Origin: Pseudomonas gozinkensis | Lineage (GTDB): Bacteria; Pseudomonadota; Gammaproteobacteria; Pseudomonadales; Pseudomonadaceae | Reading direction: 5' to 3' | DNA length: 64,000 nucleotides | NCBI RefSeq assembly: GCF_014863585.1 | Contig: NZ_CP062253.1 | Coordinates: 372,001 to 436,000 of the forward strand | In this document: one piece after another, positions 34,929 to 43,705 of the stretch | How the letters are laid out: every line of letters begins with the position of its first letter | Position numbering within the stretch: the stretch's first letter is position 1 | Made by a program: the position numbers and the translations under genes | The notes under the pieces: model-generated | Told to the model about the DNA's origin: nothing | The model's database searches: none | What the model saw: the letters and a program-made list of their open reading frames with translations, nothing else

Positions 34929-35384
34929 TTACTTGAAGTCGTTCTGCCGCCACGCTTCGTACACGGCCACTGCCACGGTGTTGGACAGGTTCAGGCTGCG
35001 GCAGCCTTCGCGCATCGGCAGGCGCAGGCGCTGTTCGCCGGGCAGGGCGTCGAGCACTTCCGGCGGCAGGCCACGGCTTTCCGGGCCGAAGATGAACGCA
35101 TCGCCGGGGACGAACGCGGCATCGTGAAACGGCCGCGAACCCTTGGTGGTGAAGGCGAACAGCCGTGGATGACCGAGGCTTTCCAGGCAGCTGGCAAGGT
35201 CGGCATGGCGCTGCAAAGTGGCATACTCGTGGTAGTCGAGACCGGCGCGGCGCAGGCGCTTGTCGTCCATCTCGAAGCCCAGCGGTTCGATCAAATGCAG
35301 GTGGCAGCCGCTGTTGGCGCACAGCCTGATAACGTTGCCGGTGTTCGGCGGAATTTCCGGTTGAAAAAGGATGACGTGAAACAT
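34929..35384 (-). CDS. trmL: tRNA (cytidine(34)-2'-O)-methyltransferase
   Basis: A 151-residue SPOUT methyltransferase that 2'-O-methylates position 34 in leucine tRNAs. FHVILFQPEIPPNTGNVIRL at the N-terminus, then HLIEPLGFEMDDKRLRRAGL, and the trefoil-knot motifs FIFGPESRGLPPEVL, LRLPMREGCRSLNLSNTVAV and AVYEAWRQ. Length is standard. Its ATG shares bases with the divergent gene on the other strand (CATG at 35382-35385). Confidence 0.96.
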   Translation of the reverse strand: MFHVILFQPEIPPNTGNVIRLCANSGCHLHLIEPLGFEMDDKRLRRAGLDYHEYATLQRHADLASCLESLGHPRLFAFTTKGSRPFHDAAFVPGDAFIFGPESRGLPPEVLDALPGEQRLRLPMREGCRSLNLSNTVAVAVYEAWRQNDFK

Positions 35385-35823
35385 GCACGGCTCCGAAGGT
35401 AAAGATGACGCGCATTCTACGCCGCAAGCGGATCCGCGTTCGAAACTATTCCCACGGGTGATGGCTTCACTGGCGATCGTTGGTGTGATGGTCGGGATGA
35501 TGATCGGCCGTTTGACCACACCTGACCCGACCGTCTTGCAGCAGGTCGAGGTGATCGATGGCGGTCTGGCGGTCTGGTTCAACAACGAGCCGAAGCTGCA
35601 CGGCGAGATCGTCGATGGCAGCATTGCGCTGCTGTTTGAGGCCGAAGGCAAGGCGCAAAAAGGCCAGCTCAAGTTCAACGGCAAGGACCTGAACTGGCGG
35701 ACGCGGTTGAGTGACGGGGGATTGTTGCTGACGCTGGTGGCGGCGCGGCCGCTGCAGGGCGACTGGGCCGGCCAGGCGGTCGATGACCGCTGGCGGCTGG
35801 AGATCCATCTCCGGGAGCAATAA
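35383..35823 (+). CDS. Membrane-anchored protein of unknown function
   Basis: 146 residues. A cytoplasmic stretch (about 1-25) precedes one membrane segment (VMASLAIVGVMVGMMIGRLT, 26-45) and a periplasmic domain (VEVIDGGLAVWFNNEPKLHG, RLEIHLREQ). No family recognised. ATG 35383 is preceded by AAGGAT; Met 27 (35461) is an alternative that would start directly at the membrane segment. Starts divergently from trmL. Transcripts would run on into the tandem repeat at 35824-36035. Confidence 0.65.
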   Translation: MHGSEGKDDAHSTPQADPRSKLFPRVMASLAIVGVMVGMMIGRLTTPDPTVLQQVEVIDGGLAVWFNNEPKLHGEIVDGSIALLFEAEGKAQKGQLKFNGKDLNWRTRLSDGGLLLTLVAARPLQGDWAGQAVDDRWRLEIHLREQ

Positions 35824-36035
35824 AAGAGGGAATCCCCGGCCTGCCTGTACCAAGGTTCCCGAAACGGGCGGGCTCATCGCATCGCGTTCTGAGCCGGTGT
35901 AAAGAAGGAACCCCTGACCTGCCTGTATCAAGGGCCCCAAAAGGGTGGACTCGATGAGTCCGGTGTAAAGAGGGGAATCCCCGGCCTGCCTGTACCAAGG
36001 CCCCCGAAAGGGTGGGTGAATCGAATCACCTGATT
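35824..36035 (+). repeat. Three tandem structured units, possible RNA element
   Basis: Three imperfect units start at 35824, 35902 and 35968 (78 and 66 bp apart). Each begins AAGAGGGAATCCCC-like, then GCCTGCCTGTACCAAGG, a short CCC...AAA...GGG hairpin, and a final hairpin whose stem sequence differs yet stays paired: GGCTCA/TGAGCC, GGACTC/GAGTCC and GGTGA/TCACC. The units lie in the 3' region of the upstream gene. Repeat identity is certain; RNA function is inference. Confidence 0.75.
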
Positions 36036-36090
36036 GAGCTGTTGCAGGGGGCGTGCCAGGTTTTCTCGTTTTGAAACAAAAAAGCCCGGC

Positions 36091-36131
36091 ACAATGACGA
36101 AGGCCCCGTAATACGGGGCCTTCGTCTTTTC
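36091..36131. terminator. Bidirectional terminator after the repeat region
   Basis: GAAGGCCCCGTA / TACGGGGCCTTC around AT, followed by GTCTTTT on the plus strand. The remaining 36132-36233 holds nothing recognisable before the ntrC stop. Confidence 0.88.
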
Positions 36132-36233
36132 ACAGGATGGGATTTTCAGCGGTTTACAGTGCAAGACTGAGTCAGTGGCCGTGCCCGATTAAGGGTCACG
36201 GTGCCTTGCGGCGGTGCAGGCGGGCGCTGAATC

Positions 36234-37670
36234 TCAGCCTTCATCGCCCTCATCGTCATCCCCGCCATCGACCTTCATGCCGAGTTCCTTGATCTTGCGG
36301 GTCAAGGTGTTCCGGCCCCAGCCCAGCAGCACCGCAGCATCGCGACGACGCCCGGCGGTGTGCTTGAGTGCGGTCTCGATCATGATCCGCTCGAACGCCG
36401 GCACCGCGCTGTCGAGCAGGCTCGACTGACCGCGCGCCAGGGCCTGGTCGGCCCACTGGCGCAGCGCCTGTTCCCAGTTGGTCACCGGCGCCGAGTCCTG
36501 CGGCAGGCTCAACAGTTCCGGTGGCAGGTCGCTGATGTGTACCTCGCGCCCGGAGGCCATTACCGTGATCCAGCGGCAGGTGTTTTCCAGCTGACGCACG
36601 TTGCCCGGCCACGGCAGGTTTTTCAGGTATTCCTCGGTCTCGCTTTTCAGCAGCTTCGGCTCGACCGCCAGTTCTTGCGCGGCGCGGCTGAGGAAGTGCT
36701 TGGCCAGGGTCGGGATGTCTTCGCGACGGTCCGACAGGCGCGGGATGTGGATGCGGATCACGTTGAGGCGGTGGAACAAGTCCTCACGGAATTTCCCGGC
36801 GTGAACCAGGGTTTCCAGATTCTGGTGCGTCGCGGCGATGATTCGCACATCGACCTTGACCGGCACGTGCCCGCCAACGCGATAGAACTCGCCATCGGCC
36901 AGCACCCGCAGCAGTCGGGTCTGGGTGTCTGCTGGCATGTCACCGATTTCATCGAGGAACAGCGTGCCGCCATCGGCCTGCTCGAAACGGCCGCGACGCA
37001 GGTTGGCCGCACCGGTGAAGGCACCTTTCTCGTGGCCGAACAGCTCGGATTCCATCAGGTCTTTCGGAATCGCCGCCATGTTCAGCGCGATGAACGGCGA
37101 GGCCGCGCGCGGGCTGTGGCGGTGCAGGGCGTGAGCCACCAGTTCTTTACCGGTCCCGGATTCGCCGTTGATCAGCACGGTGATGTTGGAGTGGCTCAAG
37201 CGCCCGATGGCGCGAAACACTTCCTGCATCGCCGGCGCTTCGCCGATGATTTCCGGGGTGCGGGTCAGGGTCGGTGCGACTTCCAGGCCTTGCTGTTCCT
37301 GGGCGTGCTGATTGGCGCGCTTGACCAGCGACACGGCTTCGTCGACGTCGAACGGCTTGGGCAGGTACTCGAACGCGCCGCCCTGGTAGGAGGCGACAGC
37401 GCTGTCCAGATCGGAGTGAGCGGTCATGATGATCACCGGCAGCCGCGGGTGCTGCTCGCGGATCCGCGCCAGCAGGTCCAGGCCGCTGGCACCGGGCATG
37501 CGGATATCGGAGATGATCACGTCCGGCTGCTGGCGCGCGAGGCGGCTCATCACGCCATCGGCACTGTCGAAGCTCTGGGTGGTCATGCCTTCCTGTTGCA
37601 GGGCTTTTTCCAGAACCCAACGGATAGAACGGTCGTCATCGACGATCCACACGGTTTCACTACGGCTCAT
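36234..37670 (-). CDS. ntrC: Nitrogen regulation response regulator NtrC
   Basis: A 478-residue sigma-54 activator. The receiver domain (about 1-120) has [12 protein letters not shown] and phospho-Asp in [13 protein letters not shown]. The AAA+ domain (about 140-380) has Walker [12 protein letters not shown], sigma-54 contact [10 protein letters not shown], Walker [14 protein letters not shown] and the arginine finger region. The Fis-like DNA-binding end has [20 protein letters not shown]. It overlaps the ntrB stop by 4 bases. Together they activate nitrogen-limitation genes including glnA. Confidence 0.97.
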   Translation of the reverse strand: MSRSETVWIVDDDRSIRWVLEKALQQEGMTTQSFDSADGVMSRLARQQPDVIISDIRMPGASGLDLLARIREQHPRLPVIIMTAHSDLDSAVASYQGGAFEYLPKPFDVDEAVSLVKRANQHAQEQQGLEVAPTLTRTPEIIGEAPAMQEVFRAIGRLSHSNITVLINGESGTGKELVAHALHRHSPRAASPFIALNMAAIPKDLMESELFGHEKGAFTGAANLRRGRFEQADGGTLFLDEIGDMPADTQTRLLRVLADGEFYRVGGHVPVKVDVRIIAATHQNLETLVHAGKFREDLFHRLNVIRIHIPRLSDRREDIPTLAKHFLSRAAQELAVEPKLLKSETEEYLKNLPWPGNVRQLENTCRWITVMASGREVHISDLPPELLSLPQDSAPVTNWEQALRQWADQALARGQSSLLDSAVPAFERIMIETALKHTAGRRRDAAVLLGWGRNTLTRKIKELGMKVDGGDDDEGDEG

Positions 37671-38752
37671 GTCGATGTGGCTCCTTGTTCCAGTGGCAGA
37701 AAGATCGAGAACGTGGTGTGGCCTGGATGGCTGTCACACTCGATCAGGCCCTGGTGCTGGCTGATGATGTTCTGGGTAATGGCCAGGCCCAGCCCGGTAC
37801 CGTCCGGACGGCCGCTGACCATGGGAAAGAAGATGGTTTCCTGGAGTTCCGCCGGAATGCCCGGGCCGTTGTCGATGATCTCGATCTTGGTCACCAGACG
37901 ATGGCGGACGTGGCCGATGGTGAACTGACGCATGGCGCGGGTACGCAGGCTGATGCGGCCCAGGCGCAGCTCGTTCTGGCTGCTGATGGCCTGCATCGCG
38001 TTGCGCACGATGTTCAGCACCGCCTGAATCATTTGTTCGCGGTCGATCAGGACGTCGGGAATGCTCGGGTCGTAATCGCGCACCAGCGTGATGCAGCCCT
38101 GACTTTCGGCCTCGACCAGTTGGCAGACGCGCTCCAGCACTTCGTGGACATTGCACAGGGCCAGCGACGGCAGTTTGTTCGAGCCGAGCATGCGGTCGAC
38201 CAGATTGCGCAGGCGGTCGGCCTCTTCGATGATCACGTTGGTGTAGTCGCGCAGGCTGTCTTCCGGCAGTTCCCGGGCCAGCAGTTGCGCGGCGCCTCGG
38301 ATGCCGCCCAGCGGGTTCTTGATCTCGTGGGCGAGGCCGCGCACCAGCATCTTGCTGGTTTCCTGCTTCGACAGCTGCGCCTCTTCCTTGGTGATCCGCA
38401 ACAGGCGGTCACGGGGATGGACTTCCAGCAGGAGCAGGGTCGCACCGTTGCTGAGGATGGGCGTCACCGCGTAATCCACGGTCAGGGTCTGGCCGGTGAG
38501 GGCAGTGAGCATCGCTTCGCGCTTGGTGAACGGGTGCGCCTGTTCCACCGCCTGGCGCAACGAGTTGAGCGCCTCGGTGGACTCGGTGAACAGCTCGCTG
38601 ATGAACTGCCCATGGCTGCGCTGACCGCTGATGGCCAGCAGCATCTCCGCCGCCGGGTTCATGTACTCGAGGCGCAATTCGCTGTCGAGCAGGATAGTGG
38701 CGGTGGTCAGGTTGTCGAGTAGCAAGCGATGCAGTGCGTCACTGATGGTCAT
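37667..38752 (-). CDS. ntrB: Nitrogen regulation sensor histidine kinase NtrB
   Basis: A 361-residue cytoplasmic kinase, from ATG 38752 (MTISDALHRLLLDNLTTATI). A PAS domain (about 10-120) precedes the phosphoacceptor box GLAHEIKNPLGGIRGAAQLL (His about 140), N-box NIVRNAMQAISSQ, G1 DNGPGIP and G2 GTGLGLAI. It phosphorylates or dephosphorylates NtrC under control of the PII protein. An open frame extends to 38917 but the family start is at 38752. Confidence 0.96.
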   Translation of the reverse strand: MTISDALHRLLLDNLTTATILLDSELRLEYMNPAAEMLLAISGQRSHGQFISELFTESTEALNSLRQAVEQAHPFTKREAMLTALTGQTLTVDYAVTPILSNGATLLLLEVHPRDRLLRITKEEAQLSKQETSKMLVRGLAHEIKNPLGGIRGAAQLLARELPEDSLRDYTNVIIEEADRLRNLVDRMLGSNKLPSLALCNVHEVLERVCQLVEAESQGCITLVRDYDPSIPDVLIDREQMIQAVLNIVRNAMQAISSQNELRLGRISLRTRAMRQFTIGHVRHRLVTKIEIIDNGPGIPAELQETIFFPMVSGRPDGTGLGLAITQNIISQHQGLIECDSHPGHTTFSIFLPLEQGATST

Positions 38753-38982
38753 GAGGACCTCTTTTGGAGCATGGCGCGCGCAGGGATACAGCGCTGATGC
38801 GAGGAAAATGCAAAAACCAAACCAAGGCTCCGAAAAGAAGCGTTCAACCCCTGAAACGGGCGTTTGACGCTCGTTTGCGTGGCAGTCAAACCGCTCTGGC
38901 GGGTACTTTCGAACCAAAATGGGTTGGAATGTGAGTACGGTGCAGCGTATTGCACCAATATAGTGCGCAAAGCTGAACGGCG
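38753..38982. other. Promoter region of ntrBC
   Basis: Contains the NtrC-site-like palindrome at 38951-38967 and a repeated GCGTTTGACGCTCGTTTGCG stretch near 38858-38881. No gene seen. Confidence 0.45.
38951..38967. promoter_or_regulatory. NtrC-binding-site-like palindrome
   Basis: TGCACCAATATAGTGCG, very near the enhancer consensus TGCACCAAAATGGTGCA. About 200 bp upstream of the ntrB start, fitting autoregulation of ntrBC. Confidence 0.6.
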
Positions 38983-39606
38983 TCAGAAGAAACGCAGGAA
39001 AGGATTTTTCGGTTCAGCGGGTTTGTCTTTCAGCGGACATTCCGGGCGCACGCCATAGTCGGCGCTGACGCACGGTTTGACCTGACGCTTCTGCGCCAGG
39101 GAGATGCGCTGCATGTGGAACGGCTGGTTGGCGGTTTTCTCTACGGTTCGGCCGTGTGCATCGAGGATTTCCACCGACAGGTTGTGGCTGCCACGATCAA
39201 TGTTGCTCAGCGGGAACACCGGACTCAGGCCGGGCTCACCGACGGCCTGGCCATCCAGCAGCAGACGATACAGATGACCTCTTTGCAGGCCCGGCTCGCT
39301 GGTGACGCTGACGATCAGCTCGCCGGCGCTGCTGCGGATGGTCGCATCCGGCTCGGGGATCAGCACCCGCAGCATGTCGTAGTGGAACAGCGGCGGCTCT
39401 GCTGATTTTTTCGAAGGCGTGACCGGTGCAGCGCCGGTCGGATTCGAGGCCATGCGATTGCTGGTGGCCAGCGGTACACGCTTGGCGTTGCCATGCGGTT
39501 GATCGGTGTAGACGCGATTGCCCTGTGCGTCGATGTAAGTGAACACCTCGGCCGATGCGCCGAGCGCGATCAGTGAAAGGCACAAGGCAATCAATCCCCG
39601 CATCAT
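38983..39606 (-). CDS. DUF4124 domain-containing protein
   Basis: A 207-residue exported protein: signal peptide MMRGLIALCLSLIALGASAE, then the DUF4124 core VFTYIDAQGNRVYTDQPHGN (20-39), a linker, and an Ig-like second half (IRSSAGELIVSVTSEPGLQR; GSHNLSVEILDAHGR). Two Cys near the end (KPCVSADYGVRPECPLKD) may form a disulfide. It overlaps its upstream paralogue by 4 bases (ATGA). Function unknown. Confidence 0.88.
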   Translation of the reverse strand: MMRGLIALCLSLIALGASAEVFTYIDAQGNRVYTDQPHGNAKRVPLATSNRMASNPTGAAPVTPSKKSAEPPLFHYDMLRVLIPEPDATIRSSAGELIVSVTSEPGLQRGHLYRLLLDGQAVGEPGLSPVFPLSNIDRGSHNLSVEILDAHGRTVEKTANQPFHMQRISLAQKRQVKPCVSADYGVRPECPLKDKPAEPKNPFLRFF

Positions 39607-40112
39607 GGTTTGTGCACCCGCTGCACGGTGAACACCACCGCCGGACTTTGCTGAAGGATCGCCTCGCCATCGATCACCTGCACCGCCAGCCGATGTTCGC
39701 CCCGGTCGACATTCACCAGTTGCAGGATTGGCACATTGCTCGGCTGGCCATAGGGCGCGTCGTCCAGCAGCAGACGCAATTGATGCGGCGGTTGCAGGCG
39801 CGGCTTGATCAGCACACTGACCGTGAACGTGCCGTTGTTGGCGCGCAGGGCTTCCTCGGTGGGCAGGCCGGTCAGCTCCAATACTTCATAGGCATTGCGC
39901 GCCGGCGCTTGGCTAACCGTGTCTGACGATGGCGCACTCGGTGCCTGCGGCTGGACGCTATTGAGCGGCGGCAAATCCACCGCTTGCGCCTGCACGCCGT
40001 CCGGCGCGTGATCGCTGTACACCGTGTTGCCGCTGGCGTCGGTGTACTTGTAGATCTGCGCGGCGGCGGGCAGGGCGATCAGCAGCAGAATGTAGAGAAA
40101 GGTGCGACCCAT
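39603..40112 (-). CDS. DUF4124 domain-containing protein
   Basis: 169 residues from ATG 40112; signal peptide MGRTFLYILLLIALPAAAQ, then IYKYTDASGNTVYSDHAPDG (20-39) and an Ig-like domain (FTVSVLIKPRLQPPHQLRLL, GEHRLAVQVIDG). Same architecture as the next gene; the pair arose by duplication. Located between glnA and ntrB, so a passenger in a nitrogen-control neighbourhood. Confidence 0.88.
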   Translation of the reverse strand: MGRTFLYILLLIALPAAAQIYKYTDASGNTVYSDHAPDGVQAQAVDLPPLNSVQPQAPSAPSSDTVSQAPARNAYEVLELTGLPTEEALRANNGTFTVSVLIKPRLQPPHQLRLLLDDAPYGQPSNVPILQLVNVDRGEHRLAVQVIDGEAILQQSPAVVFTVQRVHKP

Positions 40113-40203
40113 GAAATCGACCGGTAACGAAAGCGATGGGTTGCAGCATAGGCCAGGCGCGGCGGTTGGCCCAACCCAGCACACATCCAGAGATTATTCG
40201 GTT

Positions 40204-40303
40204 GATCGTTCCCACGCTGCGTGGGAACGCCTCAAGGGACGCTCCGCGTCCGGTGACGCGGAGCGTCACGGGCTGCATTCCCACGCAGAGCGTGGGAACG
40301 ATC
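40204..40303. repeat. Palindromic intergenic repeat, GTTCCCACGC family
   Basis: GATCGTTCCCACGCTGCGTG at the left and its inverted copy CGTGGGAACGATC at the right, with inner GACGCTCCGCGTC-like and ACGCGGAGCGTC arms. Same family as 45603, 59269 and 62247. Confidence 0.88.
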
Positions 40304-40320
40304 AAACATCCGGGCACAAA

Positions 40321-40352
40321 AAAGGCCTCCCGAAGGAGGCCTCTTTTTGTCA
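40321..40352. terminator. Terminator of glnA
   Basis: AAAGGCCTCC / GGAGGCCTCTTT-type stem around CGAA, with T-run on the plus side and an A-run (T-run on minus) on the other. It lies 25 bp past the glnA stop. Confidence 0.88.
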
Positions 40353-40377
40353 CGCCGCGTAGCGCGGCGCTACCGGA

Positions 40378-41784
40378 TCAGCAGCTGTAGTACAGCTCAT
40401 ATTCCAGTGGGTGTACGAAGGTGCGGACCTTGATTTCTTCTTCGGATTTCAGCGCGATGTAAGCATCGATGAAGTCGTCGGAGAACACGCCGCCCTTGGT
40501 CAGGAACGCACGGCCCTTGTCCAGCTCTTCCAGGGCTTCTTTCAGGCTGCCGCAAACTTGCGGGATCTCTTTCGCCTCTTCAGGCGGCAGGTCGTACAGG
40601 TTTTTGTCGGCAGCATCGCCTGGGTGGATCTTGTTCTGGATACCGTCCAGGCCGGCCATCAGCAGTGCTGCGAAAGCCAGGTACGGGTTGGCAGCCGGAT
40701 CCGGGAAACGGGCTTCGATACGACGGCCGCGTGGGCTGTTGACGTAAGGAATACGGATCGAGGCGGAACGGTTGCGAGCGGAGTAGGCCAGCATCACTGG
40801 AGCTTCGAAGCCTGGCACCAGACGCTTGTAGGAGTTGGTGGCCGGGTTGGTGAAGCCGTTCAGGGCCTTACCGTGCTTGATGATGCCGCCGATGAAGTAC
40901 AGGGCGGTATCGGACAGGCCGGCATAACCTTCACCTGCGAAGGTGTTCTTGCCATCTTTGGAGATGGACATGTGAACGTGCATGCCCGAACCGTTGTCGC
41001 CGTACAGCGGCTTCGGCATGAAGGTCGCAGTGCGGCCGTAGGCGTCGGCAACGTTGTGTACAACGTATTTCAGAGTCTGAACTTCGTCAGCTTTCTTCAC
41101 CAGGGTGTTGAACTTGACACCAATTTCGTTCTGACCGGCAGTTGCCACTTCGTGGTGGTGAACTTCAACGGTCTGGCCCATCTCTTCCAGCGCGTTGCAC
41201 ATGGAAGTACGGATTTCGTGGTCGTGGTCGAACGGCGGAACCGGGAAGTAGCCGCCTTTCACGCCTGGACGGTGGCCTTTGTTGCCGCCTTCCACGTCCT
41301 GGTCGGACATCCACGAGCCTTGCTCGGAGTAGATCTTGAACATGGAACCGGAGATGTCGGACTTGAACTTCACTTCGTCGAAGATGAAGAACTCTGGCTC
41401 TGGACCGGCGAATACGGTGTCACCGATACCGGTGGTCTTCAGGTATTCCTCGGCGCGGTGGGCGATGGCGCGCGGGTCGCGATCGTAACCTTGCATGGTC
41501 GAAGGTTCGATGATGTCGCAGACCAGGATCAGGGTCGGCTCTTCGGTGAACGGGTCCAGAACGGCGGTTTCGTCGTCCGGCAGCAGGATCATGTCGGAGG
41601 CTTCGATGCCTTTCCAGCCAGCGATGGAGGAACCGTCGAACATCTTGCCAACTTCGAAGAAGTCGTCTTCCAGCGCATCGCGAGCCGGCATGGTCACGTG
41701 GTGCTGAGTGCCTTTGGTGTCCGTGAAGCGCAGATCAATCCACTTGACGTCATGATCTTTGATGAGTTGAACCGACTTCGACAT
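40378..41784 (-). CDS. glnA: Type I glutamine synthetase
   Basis: A 468-residue dodecameric enzyme (glutamate + NH3 + ATP). [18 protein letters not shown] (about 48-65) carries the N-domain loop; [12 protein letters not shown] and GYFPVPPFD form the metal/ATP site; [11 protein letters not shown] and [29 protein letters not shown] the active centre; the adenylylation Tyr is in [10 protein letters not shown] (about 397). A 95-nt leader follows a sigma-54 promoter, so it is nitrogen-regulated by the nearby NtrBC. Confidence 0.98.
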   Translation of the reverse strand: MSKSVQLIKDHDVKWIDLRFTDTKGTQHHVTMPARDALEDDFFEVGKMFDGSSIAGWKGIEASDMILLPDDETAVLDPFTEEPTLILVCDIIEPSTMQGYDRDPRAIAHRAEEYLKTTGIGDTVFAGPEPEFFIFDEVKFKSDISGSMFKIYSEQGSWMSDQDVEGGNKGHRPGVKGGYFPVPPFDHDHEIRTSMCNALEEMGQTVEVHHHEVATAGQNEIGVKFNTLVKKADEVQTLKYVVHNVADAYGRTATFMPKPLYGDNGSGMHVHMSISKDGKNTFAGEGYAGLSDTALYFIGGIIKHGKALNGFTNPATNSYKRLVPGFEAPVMLAYSARNRSASIRIPYVNSPRGRRIEARFPDPAANPYLAFAALLMAGLDGIQNKIHPGDAADKNLYDLPPEEAKEIPQVCGSLKEALEELDKGRAFLTKGGVFSDDFIDAYIALKSEEEIKVRTFVHPLEYELYYSC

Positions 41785-41880
41785 AGTGTCCTCCGGGTGA
41801 ATTAGGGCGGGTAGTGGATGCCCTTAATAGTGGTGATGCCGGCGCGAATACTCTGCCAAGGCAACCTGCCTCACAAGGGA

Positions 41881-41895
41881 GCAAATTGCATGCCA
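41881..41895 (-). promoter_or_regulatory. Sigma-54 promoter of glnA
   Basis: On the minus strand TGGCATG-CAAT-TTGC, matching the -24/-12 consensus TGGCAYR-N4-TTGCW in sequence and spacing. Located about 97 bp upstream of the glnA start. Confidence 0.85.
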
Positions 41896-41999
41896 GTGCC
41901 CCAGCATGGGTTTTTTGCCCCAAATTCACGCTTCTAAAGGTCGAAAGCGCCTTAAAGGCGAAAATCTCGCCCTTTAATGTAGCGCTCAAATCGAAAAAT

Positions 42000-42016
42000 G
42001 ACCCGTTTTGGTGCGC
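42000..42016 (-). promoter_or_regulatory. NtrC-like enhancer upstream of glnA
   Basis: On the minus strand GCGCACCAAAACGGGTC, close to the core GCACCAAAATGGTGC. About 105-120 bp upstream of the sigma-54 promoter, the usual enhancer distance. Confidence 0.5.
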
Positions 42017-42063
42017 ACAAAACCTTCTGCACATTAACTGGTTAAACCTTGAGCAATTTCCGC

Positions 42064-42069
42064 TATAAT
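42064..42069 (+). promoter_or_regulatory. -10 element of thiI
   Basis: TATAAT, 43 bp before the thiI start; the best -35 at 17-bp spacing is a weak GTTAAA at 42041-42046. Confidence 0.5.
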
Positions 42070-42111
42070 CCGCGCCCCCCTTTTTCGGCTGGCCCTGCGC
42101 GCGCTGTTTTC

Positions 42112-43566
42112 ATGAAACTAATCGTAAAAGTCTTCCCCGAGATCACCATCAAAAGCCGACCTGTCCGGACGAAATTCATCCGCCAACTGGCCAAGAACAT
42201 CCGCACCGTGCTCCGCGACCTGGACCCGGCCGTGGTGGTGAACGGTGTGTGGGACAATCTCGAGCTGGAAACCCGCGTCACCGACCCCAAGGCCCTGAAA
42301 GAGATGGGCGAACGCCTGACCTGCATGCCGGGCATCGCGCACTTCCTGCAGATCGACGAGTACTCGCTGGGTGACTTCGACGACATCACCGAGAAGTGCA
42401 AGCAGCACTACGGCGATGCGCTGGCCGGGAAGATCTTTTCGGTGCGCTGCAAGCGTGCAGGCAAGCATGCATTCAGCTCGATGGACGTCGAAAAATACGT
42501 CGGCAGCAAGCTGCGCCGTGAGTGTGGCGCTGCCGGAATCGACCTGAAACAGCCGGAAATCGAAGTTCGCATCGAAGTTCGCGACAAACGGTTGTTCGTG
42601 ATCCACAGCCAACACAATGGCATCGGCGGCTATCCGCTCGGTGCGCTGGAGCAGACGCTGGTATTGATGTCCGGCGGCTTTGACTCGACGGTTGCCGCGT
42701 ACCAGATCATTCGTCGCGGCCTGATGGCGCACTTCTGCTTCTTCAACCTGGGCGGTCGTGCCCACGAATTGGGCGTGATGGAAGTCGCGCATTTCATCTG
42801 GAAGAAGTACGGCAGCTCGCAACGCGTGCTATTTGTCAGTGTTCCGTTCGAAGAAGTACTGGGCGAAATTCTCGGCAAGGTCGACGACAGTCATATGGGC
42901 GTCGTATTGAAGCGTATGATGTTGCGCGCGGCGTCGAACATTGCCGAACGCCTGCACATCGATGCGCTGGTCACCGGCGAAGCGATTTCCCAGGTGTCGA
43001 GCCAGACGTTGCCGAACCTGTCGGTCATCGATTGCGTCACCGACAAGCTGGTGCTGCGACCGCTGATCGTCGCCCACAAGCAGGATATCATCGACACGGC
43101 CGACCAGATCGGTACCGGTGATTTCGCCCGGCACATGCCGGAATACTGCGGCGTCATCTCGGTCAACCCGAAGACCGCCGCCAAGCGTGGCCGGGTCGAG
43201 CACGAAGAGCAGGAATTCGACATGGCGGTGCTCGAGCGTGCGCTCGCAAACGCCAGACTGGTGCCGATCGATCGGGTGATCGACGAATTGGGCCAGGATT
43301 TGCAGATCGAAGAAGTCAGCGAAGCGCTGGCTGGTCAGATCGTCATCGACATCCGTCACCCGGATGCCGCCGAGGATGACCCGCTGGAGCTCGCCGGCAT
43401 AGAGGTACAGACGATGCCGTTCTACGCAGTGAACGCTCGTTTCAAGGAACTGGACCCTACTCGCCAGTACCTGCTGTATTGCGACAAAGGCGTGATGAGT
43501 CGCCTGCATGCCCACCATTTGCTCAGTGAGGGGCATGCCAATGTGCGCGTTTATCGACCGAGCTAA
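42112..43566 (+). CDS. thiI: tRNA 4-thiouridine synthase / thiamine sulfurtransferase ThiI
   Basis: A 484-residue protein from ATG 42112 ([20 protein letters not shown]). It has a ferredoxin-like and THUMP region (about 1-165), a PP-loop ATPase with [11 protein letters not shown] (about 187-197) and a C-terminal rhodanese domain (about 400-484) with active Cys in [19 protein letters not shown]. It makes s4U8 in tRNA and, in enterobacteria, serves thiazole synthesis. The full three-domain length matches E. coli (482 residues). Confidence 0.96.
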   Translation: MKLIVKVFPEITIKSRPVRTKFIRQLAKNIRTVLRDLDPAVVVNGVWDNLELETRVTDPKALKEMGERLTCMPGIAHFLQIDEYSLGDFDDITEKCKQHYGDALAGKIFSVRCKRAGKHAFSSMDVEKYVGSKLRRECGAAGIDLKQPEIEVRIEVRDKRLFVIHSQHNGIGGYPLGALEQTLVLMSGGFDSTVAAYQIIRRGLMAHFCFFNLGGRAHELGVMEVAHFIWKKYGSSQRVLFVSVPFEEVLGEILGKVDDSHMGVVLKRMMLRAASNIAERLHIDALVTGEAISQVSSQTLPNLSVIDCVTDKLVLRPLIVAHKQDIIDTADQIGTGDFARHMPEYCGVISVNPKTAAKRGRVEHEEQEFDMAVLERALANARLVPIDRVIDELGQDLQIEEVSEALAGQIVIDIRHPDAAEDDPLELAGIEVQTMPFYAVNARFKELDPTRQYLLYCDKGVMSRLHAHHLLSEGHANVRVYRPS

Positions 43567-43705
43567 GTGCCCGGGGCTGTTTGCCTGTGGCCTGCGTCAC
43601 CGGCCCCCCGACACCGCCGTCAAGCTGTAACGGCCATGCCGGACACTACTGTCAATCGCTGCCAAGACTTGTCAGCAAACCGAATCCTCTGATCGAGATA
43701 CACAA

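Larger units (their letters stand above)
41785..42111. other. Divergent glnA-thiI control region
   Basis: 327 bp containing the glnA sigma-54 promoter (41881-41895), an upstream NtrC-like site (42000-42016) and the thiI -10 box (42064-42069). No gene seen. Confidence 0.7.

Noticed and set aside
35467..35998. Minus-strand frames across the tandem repeat with repeating QAGRGFP-like peptides
   Set aside because: The peptide repetition reflects the DNA repeat; no ribosome site or family match, and the hairpin covariation points to structure, not coding.
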